Positions 56,636-64,000 of a stretch of 64,000 bases of DNA are shown one piece after another; position 1 is the stretch's first letter; each line of letters starts with the position of its first letter. Where the stretch lies: positions 61,773,078-61,837,077 of the forward strand of contig NC_134841.1 in the NCBI RefSeq assembly GCF_965363235.1. The letters run 5' to 3'. The notes beneath the pieces are model-generated. The model saw only the letters and a list, made by a program, of their open reading frames with translations. It was not told where the DNA came from and made no database searches. This DNA comes from Mytilus galloprovincialis (taxonomy: Eukaryota; Mollusca; Bivalvia; Mytilida; Mytilidae). A program made the position numbers and the translations under genes.

Positions 56636-59600
56636 CTGAAAATAGAAAACACTGTGTTAAGACCTGTTTTTGACATCTTCTTTGAATTTGGTATATATTA
56701 TTTTGAAAACATACCGGATATCAAATTACCAGTTAAAAAAAGTTACAGAACAATCGGTAACCAGATGCTCCACACGGCGCAGCTTTATACGATCGCAGAG
56801 GTTGAACCCTGAACGGTTGGGGCAAGTATGGATACAACATTCAAGCTGGATTCAGCTCTAAATTTGGATTGTGATTAAATAGTTGACACAGCATAGGTTT
56901 CTGACACAGAATCACAGGCACTTGCCTCAGAAAATAAATTTCCTATATACCTTAATAGAACATATATTATATTAAGGTATATAGGAAATTTATTTTCTGA
57001 GGCAAGTGCCTGTGCACAAAATAAATGTGGTCTACTGAACTTAAAATTTTTTTTTGCCTTTGAGCAATTCATTATGCTGTTGAATATTAATCCTCTCAAA
57101 AAAATGTTTGAAGAAATTTTCCTTTTATTAATGAAATCTGAAATGAGAAAAATTGAACAGCCTCCCCCCTTCCATTTTTTTCACATCCGCCTTTCCCTTA
57201 TTCCAAAACTGATCTCAATTCAAATTTCTAATGGAGTTTGCAACAATAACTATACTCATTTAAATACATCATAAAATATTAAAAAGTTAAAAAAAATGCT
57301 TGTTATCACTGAATGGTAAAGATTGTTTTAATTTATCAGTTGGTAGTAAAAGTGAATATACATTGTATATTGTGTAAAACAATGATTTAAGTTGATTCAA
57401 CTACTATTCTGGACAAAGAAAGATAACAACAATTGAAAATTTCTTGCTATTGTGCAATATTGTGCAATTAGATATTTCTTGCTATTGCGCAATACTGTGC
57501 AATTGAAAATACTTACTATTGCACAATATGTGCAATTGAAGATTTCTTGCTATTGCACAATACTGTGCAATTGAAAATTTCTTGCTATAGCACAATACTG
57601 TGCAATTGAAGATTTCTTGCTATTGCTGAATACTGTGCAATTGAAGATTTCTTGCTATTGCACAATACTGTGCAATTGAAAATTTCTTGCTATAGCACAA
57701 TACTGTGCAATTGAAGATTTCTTGCTATTGCTGAATACTGTGCAATTGAAAATTTCTTGCTATTGCACAATACTTAATATAATAATTTTGGATCCTGATT
57801 TGAACAACTTGAAAACTGGGCCCATAATCAAAAATCTAAGTACATATCAAAGAACCCCAATTATTCAATTTTTGAGGAAATCAAACAAAGTTTAATTTTG
57901 GACCCCGATTTGGACCAACTTGAAAACTGGGCCAATAATAAAAAATCTAAGTACATTTTTAGATTCAGCATATCAAAGACCCCCAAGGATTCAATTTTTG
58001 TTAAAATCAAACTAAGTTTAATTTTGGACCCTAATTTGGACCTTAATGTAGACCAATTTTAAAACCGGACCAATAATTAAGAATCTACACACACAGTTAG
58101 ATTCGGCATATCAAAGAATCCCAATTATTAAATTTTTGATGAAATCAAACAAAGTTTTATTTTGTACCTTTTTGGCCCCTTATTCCTAAACTGTCGTGAC
58201 CAAAACTCCCAAAATCAATCCCAACCTTCCTTTTGTGGTTATAAAACTTGTGTTTAAATTTCATTGATTTCTATTTACTTATACTAAAGTTAGTGTGCGA
58301 AAACCAAGAATAATGCTTATTTGGGCCCTTTTTGGCCCCTTATTCCTAAACTGTTGGGACCAAAACTCCCAAAATCAATCCCAACCTTCCTTCTGTGGTC
58401 ATAAACTTTGTGTCAAAATTTCATAGCTTTCTATTTACATGAACTAAAGTTATAGTGTGAAAACCAAGAAAATGCTTAGTTGGGCTCTTTTTGGCCCCTA
58501 ATTCCTAAACTGTTGGGACCAAAACTTCCAAAATCAATCCAAACCTTCCTTTTATGGTCAGAAACCTTGTGTTTAAATTTCATACATTTCTATTTACTTA
58601 AACTAAAGTTATAGTGCGAAAACCAAAAGTATTCGGACGACGACGACGACGACGCCAACGTGATACCAATATACGACCAAAAATTTTTCAATTTTTGCGG
58701 TCGTATAAAAATGAGATTGTCCGTACTATTAAGGTGGTATTGCACATCATCAATATAGTCGATGAAACAGAAATTTCTACAGCAATTCTACATTCACTAA
58801 TCTCAAGGATTGTAGTTTATTTGATTGTTCGTATCTCAAACTTGATTAGCAATATGCCATTCAATAGAGCCCAAAGGACAGTTGTTAACCAATCGCAACC
58901 ATCGGATTTTTAAAATCTTACAATGCATGCATTATATTCCGTCATGGTTAGTTCACACTTAATAATTAAAGAGCAATAACTCATTTTCGTAAAAAAAAAA
59001 AAACCTCTTTCAATATAAAAGTTTCTGTTAGTCCTATATTTATATCCTGATACATCAGGACAAATCTTCTTTGAACCGAAGTTTTTTGTCAAATAACAAC
59101 TGATTGAAAGAGCCTATTCCATGAATGTCTCGATATAACTAGAATACAGTTGTAGAACATGTACTTGTATTAAATGTTACCTCTCAATTAAGAGAAAACA
59201 GATATTCTTTAATCAATGGGGATTAAAATGGAGGGATGCGTAAATTTTTCTTTATCCGACACGTATGTATTTGCCCTTCCAAATATGGATGAAGATTGTT
59301 CAGGAATTTGTCTATGATTGTGTTAGTCTCAGATATTTGGACCACTGTGTACATTTGTTTTTGCTGATGAAGGTAAGACATAATGTTAATTCAAAAATAT
59401 AATGGCTTTAAAGACAGCCATGTCGCACGGAAGCAACTGTTTTGATTCAAAAACAATTTGTTACCTTGTTCTGCAGGAGAAATTGGATAAACAGCCGGTG
59501 TTGTAAGCACATTATATCCGGGATCTTTATCGCCCTTCGAGGAATCGCCATCATCGATAATCACACCCTTCTGTGTTGTAGTGGATTTAATTTGGTTTGG

Positions 59601-61193
59601 TGTTGTCCGAATAGACGATAATGTCTTATTTGAAACTGATGATGTCATTGGTATCGTTGATGTTGATGTTGATGTTGGGGTGGTGACAGTTGTAGTACTC
59701 GTTGTAGTTGTAGTTGAAGTTGTTGTTGATGGCTTAACTACCAATTCTTTAAAAGAAGAATAAAAATGATAGAACGCAATGATTTTCATAGTTAAGTATA
59801 TATGCACTTTATTAATCTTATAAAACATTTTGTATGCCATTCAACTCTTATGTTTTACAATAATGGGTTGTTTGCCTGGAAGAAAGCTTTCGTTTGTTTA
59901 TTACATGTATATCTTTAGACTTTGATAGCTAGTTGTCTCATTGACACTCATACCACATCTTCTTATTATATTATAATGAATACAAGTAAAAACACAAAAC
60001 GCTTGCTATTATCTGTTTTACATTAGAGAGGCGAAAGATACCAAGAAGACATTCAAACTCATAGATTGAAAATAAACCGACAACGCCATGGCTAAAAAAG
60101 ACAGACAAATAATAGTATGTACAAGACACAACATAGAAAACTAGACTTCGCAACACGAACCCCATCAAAACCTTGGGGTGATCTCAGGTACCGCGTCTAG
60201 AAGGATAAGCAGATCCTGCTCAACATGTGGCACCCATCGTGTTGCTCATGTTATTACAAACCCGATATTTGTTATCTACTCAATATACATTCAGAAATCT
60301 GTTTAGCCGCAAAAAAAACCCTCATTAAGCCAGTAAAACATATTCACGATTACATTGTTTACATTTTTTAGCTATTTTTCCACACATCGTTGTCAATATA
60401 ACGGAATTGTATGCGACTGTCAAACAAGTGAGAGGTAAAGCTAGGTATAAAACCAGTTTTATGCACCATTTTCTACATAAAAAATGCCTGTAACCAGTCA
60501 GGAATATGACAGTTGTAAAACATTCGTTTGATGTGTTTGAGATTTTGAATTAACAACTTGCTTAGGGACTTTTTGTTTAGAATTTTTCCTCGGAGTTCGT
60601 TTTTTGTTGTTGTTGATATTAATCTATAATGCAAAAACAGGGGTATACATGCTGTATAAGAAACTTAAATATAACAATTTTTGAAGAAAACGAACTTATA
60701 AATGAATGATTAAAGCTTATCGATGATGAAATCTGGTCACAACATTTTTATTTGTTTCTCTTACCTTCGACTAAAACTTGTACATACGATGATGAAATCT
60801 GGTCACAACATTTTTATTTGTTTCTCTTACCTTCGACTAAAACTTGTACAGACGATGATGAAATCTGGTCACAACATTTTTATTTGTTTCTCTTACCTTC
60901 GACTAAAACTTGTACAGAAGCTGTTCCATGTTGATTGCTGGCTACACATGTATAATTTCCGAAATCATCAGCTTCTAACGAATATATTTGTAAACCTAAA
61001 ACGAATTCTGATTCACTGTTTTTGAATAACGTTGGATAGTATTTCCAATCTCTTTCTCCTTCTTTTATCTCCATATTTCCCTTTTTCCATATTGCTATTT
61101 CCGGCGGATATGCCTTGATATTACATTCCAGAATAGTATCTTTACCTCTTAATTGCCGAATTTTTTTATTGGTTGAAGATATAATCGGTTTAA
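56556..61193 (-). CDS. Gene C: 3' half of a lachesin-like GPI-anchored Ig protein
   Basis: Minus-strand exons 61193-60897, 59746-59465 and 56635-56556, all phase 1 to phase 1, with GT-AG introns. The first encodes a full C2-type Ig domain (DTILECNIKAYPPEIAIW...DDFGNYTCVASNQHG) equivalent to Ig3 of gene A. The second encodes 94 residues of Thr/Ser-rich stem (TTTSTTTTTSTTTVTTPTST and more) followed by an acidic part (DDGDSSKGDKDPG). The last encodes DPRNRGNCLNWK and a hydrophobic tail (LAALVLLLIIM) to TGA. This order matches lachesin-type GPI-anchored adhesion proteins; the long mucin-like stem is unusual. Ig1, Ig2 and the signal peptide should lie beyond 64000. The Ig exon's donor region is triplicated (see 60721-60918). 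Confidence 0.82.
56913..57014. repeat. Perfect 45-bp-arm hairpin
   Basis: Arms 56913-56957 and 56970-57014 are exact inverted copies (CACAGGCACTTGCC...) separated by 12 bp. It lies in a gene C intron about 280 bp upstream, in transcript order, of the last exon. Confidence 0.92.
57430..57775 (+). repeat. Tandem array of 35-bp units
   Basis: About ten units of GCACAATACTGTGCAATTGA plus AAATTTCTTGCTATT, with small variants (GCTGAATACTG, TATAGCACAA). Each unit carries the near-palindrome TTGCACAATACTGTGCAA. Confidence 0.88.
57780..58715 (+). repeat. Bivalve repeat element with 160-bp tandem core
   Basis: Starts with TTTGGACC/AACTTGAAAACTGGGCC-type direct repeats, then about 2.9 copies of a 160-bp unit beginning TTTTTGGCCCCTTATTCC (58169, 58329, 58488). 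It ends with a (GAC)n run at 58636-58654 and a hairpin ATACGACC...GGTCGTAT (58671-58706). I recognise it as a repeat widespread in bivalves. Lies in a gene C intron. Confidence 0.75.
58720..59464. other. Gene C intron, no element recognised
   Basis: AT-rich sequence between the bivalve repeat element and the stem exon. No exon, tandem repeat or hairpin was found. Confidence 0.4.
59465..59746 (-). CDS. Gene C exon: Thr/Ser-rich stem
   Basis: 282 nt, phase 1 to 1; acceptor TTCTTCTTTTAAAG, donor GTAACA. The first half is dominated by Thr and Ser in ACA/ACT/TCA codons, a likely O-glycosylated stem; the second half is mixed and ends NVLTTPAVYPISPAEQ. Confidence 0.82.
60020..60610 (-). repeat. Mussel repeats in gene C intron
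   Basis: A reversed copy of the GCCATGGCG / GAGCAGGATCTGC family at 60020-60245 and a reversed GGTTTTATA / GTAACCAGTCAGGAATATG family copy at 60400-60610. Confidence 0.7.
60721..60918 (-). repeat. Three 66-bp tandem copies of an exon-intron boundary
   Basis: Units 60721-60786, 60787-60852 and 60853-60918 are almost identical. Each holds the last 22 nt of the Ig3 exon, its GTAAGA donor and 44 nt of intron. So two extra, sequence-identical donors (at about 60830 and 60764) follow the normal one at 60896. An open frame on the + strand through the array is a by-product of the 66-bp period. Confidence 0.9.
60897..61193 (-). CDS. Gene C exon: Ig3
   Basis: 297 nt, phase 1 to 1; acceptor AAATATTTTATATTTTAG, donor GTAAGA. 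Contains LECNIK, IAIWKKGN and DDFGNYTCVASNQHGTA, with both Cys and the core Trp. Confidence 0.9.
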
Positions 61194-62199
61194 CTAAAAT
61201 ATAAAATATGAAAAAAAAAATTTCTAAATAAATACAAAATCGAATTTAAAATTAGATTATCCATGATTTATTATCTCGTCAAAGTGTACACACAAAACAT
61301 AGTGATACGTACTGTAAACTTACTATTCCTAAGTCTAAGAATGGTAAATATAAATATATTTTCAAAATAAATGGATTTATTTATTATTGGTTGCTAAACG
61401 TCCAGACAAATACTTCACATATCCGGGACAACAAATTATTGGACAGGACAGTACTCAGTCTATGGAAGAAGCGATTCGATAAAAACTTTTCTTATATCAA
61501 CGAGCGATATTGTCTTATATCAACGAGTTACATTGTGGGAAATTTCAGACGAATGTTAGCATTTGTACGAAGAAAGGCAGATTTCTCGGTATAAAGTAAT
61601 GACTCTTTTCTTAAAACAGGGTGACATTTAACACGACATACGTCTGCTGTATAATTTCCATGAATTATTTTATGTAATAACAAGCAAGGTGTTTTTAAAC
61701 GAGAAAATTGAATTGTTGAATAAATGAAACATAAATGCACGATTTATCATTTGTAGATGTACACATTCAATAAATATCACGTAGCAAATTCAGTGGAATG
61801 CAATTGAGATGAATTCAATTGTTTGCTAAGCCAAAATCACCTATAAGTCAACGATACTGCTATATTTTATTATAGCAATGCGATATTTGTCTTATATCAT
61901 AGCGATGCTTTTAAAATATTGAATACGATGACACGTCACAATGCATGTCAAGTAAACCGCAAACATAATTCACAAACTTAGTTCATGACGACAGACCGGC
62001 TTAATGTTACAGGATCAATATCACTTGATAGTTGAAAGTGTTAACAACCTGTTCAGTCTATTGTTTTCAACCATATGGTTTAACCGACTAATTCTATTTG
62101 AAGTGATGATGCAATGGCGGAATTTAAATGCAGAATTTAAATGCGGTTGAAAATAGTCTACCAACCTATTATATTCTAATATAGGTCATCTAATAGGTG
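61194..62199. other. Gene C intron, no exon recognised
   Basis: AT-rich with decayed repeat pieces (CTTATATCAACGAG twice near 61491-61530). No Ig1 or Ig2 exon was found on the minus strand. Confidence 0.4.
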
Positions 62200-62345
62200 G
62201 ATCATGGGGGGGGGGGGGGGGGGGGTTACGGGGTTGGAAACCCCCTTTTTTTGGTCGATCATTGGATTTGAATGGGGACATATTGTTGGACCCCCTTTAT
62301 CCTGGGTTTGGAACATCCTTTTGAAAACGGCTGGATCCCCCCTTG
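62200..62345. repeat. Short repeat with poly-G run
   Basis: Starts with a run of 20 G (62206-62225) and continues with GGTTGGAAACCCCC, GGTCGATCATTGGATTTGAA and CCCCCTTGAGG, a recognisable mussel repeat. The G-run may be mis-sized. Confidence 0.55.
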
Positions 62346-63059
62346 AGGTCACACTGGTATAGCCTATCCACATAATATCGAAATAGACAAAAAATATCAT
62401 TACTTAAAAGAAAAAAAAAACATTCATTCAAACAATCCAATCCAATACAGCTCCAAAAAACAAGAATATTCAAATGGCAAAATAAATATCCCAAACAAAT
62501 CAAAATGTACAAATGCTGATGTCCCGATCCGAGTAGCCTCAGACTATAAATTGAACGACTTCAGTTACAACGAAAATCAAAAATCTTGTCAAACAGAAAA
62601 TGTGTTTATCATTAACATAGAAAAAAATATTGACAAGGAAAACAGTTCTTTTTGGATATCAAAGACTTTTCCCGTTGGTAAATCGATATCTCTATGAACA
62701 TAATCAGCGCGCCGCATGGACGCTCTTTTAAATCGCGATAACCGTGAGGGCATTCCGATGTATTGTTGCCACAGTAATTTGACTTTAGTTTTTGACTAGT
62801 AACCGATTGTATAAATACGTGAACATTTCTTAGTGCAAAATAACAATCCGTATCTATTCTATATTTATAAATTTAGATCGTTCAGTGCTGTTTATTTGGT
62901 AATTTTATTGACGTAATCGTTCTTGTACCATTATAACTGTCGTTCCTGTTAAAGCTTTAGAAGTGTGCTAGTTCATATTGCACTTTACAAAAGATTCAGC
63001 ACCCAAATGACGTTTTTGGAGGACTGGAAAGCAGTTATTTATAAGGGTAAATTTTAAAG

Positions 63060-63690
63060 ATTTATAGATATAAGAAGATGGTGCATGACTTCGAATGAGA
63101 CAACTTTCCATCAAAGTAAAAATTTATTCAAGTAAACCATTATGATCAAAGTAGGGCCTTAAACACGGAGCCTTGGCTCACAGCGAACACCACGCTATAT
63201 AAGAACAAAAAAAAATACTAGTGTTAAACCATTCAAACAGACAAACTGACGGTCTTATTTGTATAAAAAAGGAGATTCAAAAGTACAGGTCAGATTTTGT
63301 CGAATCAATCTGAACGAGGACAATATGCTTCATCTTTGTCACAAATTAGTTTCAATGTTATCAATAAAGAAAGTCTTCCATGCGTGCGTTGCGAGCATAT
63401 CAGATATATATTATTTTAGTGCGTTCATTATAGACGGCATTATAAAATTTGCTTAATGTTATATATGTGAACAATAATTTTGATACTTAGCTATTTGATT
63501 ACGACATTGTTTATTAAACCCAAACGGTACTGGCATTTTCAAGTTTTTAAAATGATGGATTGAACCTGATTTTATGGTGCTAAACCTCTCACGTGTATGA
63601 CAGTCTCATCAAATTCTGTCATATTTACAACAATGCGTGAACAAAACAGACATAATAGGTAAAATTGTCAAAATATAGGTACAACAGTCA
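63060..63690. repeat. Mussel repeats near the window end
   Basis: A fragment with AGTAGGGCCTTAAACACGG and CCTTGGCTCACAGCGAAC (about 63070-63260) and a GGATTGAACCTGATTTTATG family copy (63540-63680). The remaining sequence to 64000 holds nothing I can support. Confidence 0.6.
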
Positions 63691-64000
63691 AATAAGTACT
63701 AATATTGATATAACAAAAACACCGCTATGATATTTTAAAAGTATCGCATTGATATTAGAAATAATAGCATTTGTATATTTATGTATATAAAAAAAAAACA
63801 CAGCACTTCAAATTTTACACGGACATAAACGTTTGCTTCTAACTAACTTCTGAATTTATATTTAGCCTCAATTGTTGTTTATATTTGAACAATAAGTTTT
63901 AAAGTTAGTTTTTTCTTAATTTTTCGTTGCCGAAAACAACATTTTCCGCATGGAATGTCTGCATATTTACAATTGATATTAGACAATATCGCTATGTGAT

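Noticed and set aside
59581-59763. Val/Asp-rich frame on the + strand
   Set aside because: It is the antisense of the gene C Thr/Ser-rich stem exon.
60723-61025. + strand frame with three identical peptide repeats
   Set aside because: It is antisense to the triplicated 66-bp boundary of gene C; the repeat is a DNA-level duplication.
50263-61193. Joining genes C and D into one minus-strand gene
   Set aside because: In transcript order gene C's GPI tail and stop come before gene D's signal peptide, so they are two genes.
61528-61740. Possible Ig2 piece of gene C (minus strand, HGNYTADVC)
   Set aside because: The spacing lacks the D-x-G-x-Y-x-C motif and there are no good splice sites, so it is not a credible Ig exon.

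Overview
The window looks like part of a bivalve genome, most likely a marine mussel (Mytilus or a close relative). I judge this from the AT-rich, intron-heavy layout and from many interspersed repeats that I recognise from memory as typical of mussel DNA (for example the family with GCCATGGCGTTGTCAG, and the family with a GGTTTTATAGCGCTAAACC core). No database search was possible. There are no bacterial-style operons, no CRISPR array and no convincing intact rRNA or tRNA gene. About 10 percent is protein-coding gene body; the rest is introns and repeats.

Four genes can be supported. Gene A (+, 14193-24914) encodes a GPI-anchored, three-Ig-domain cell-surface protein of the lachesin/IgLON type; seven exons are visible with matching phases, and only the start of the signal peptide is missing. 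Gene B (+, 37121-44460) is a complete six-exon gene for an unrecognised 211-residue coiled-coil protein. Gene C (-, 61193-56556) is the 3' half of a second lachesin-like gene: Ig domain 3, a Thr/Ser-rich stem and a GPI tail; its 5' exons should lie beyond the window. Gene D (-, 53128 to about 50263) has a signal peptide, one V-type Ig domain with the same exon split as gene A, and a probable tiny Thr-rich stem exon; its 3' end is not found. Genes A, C and D thus form a local cluster of related IgSF surface proteins, with gene B between them.

Layout: 0-14 kb is repeats, including a 0.6 kb TTAA-flanked MITE, the first of two apparently identical 2.9 kb piggyBac-like non-autonomous elements, a possible orphan exon at 12.3 kb and two tandem arrays just before gene A. 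14-25 kb is gene A, with the second 2.9 kb element in its intron between Ig3 and the linker exon. 25-37 kb is intergenic: mussel repeats, a 205-bp and a 434-bp palindrome and a 1.28 kb hAT-like element. 37-44.5 kb is gene B; its large fourth intron holds several strong hairpins. 46.7-49.1 kb is a broken Penelope-like retroelement. 50-53 kb is gene D, 54-56 kb is repeats, 56.5-61.2 kb is the visible part of gene C, and 61.2-64 kb is repeats and unassigned sequence.

The most notable non-gene signals are the twin TTAA elements; a set of fold-back hairpins whose apical loops all begin TCG and end CTC on the same strand; and a triplicated 66-bp segment that copies the splice donor of gene C's Ig3 exon.
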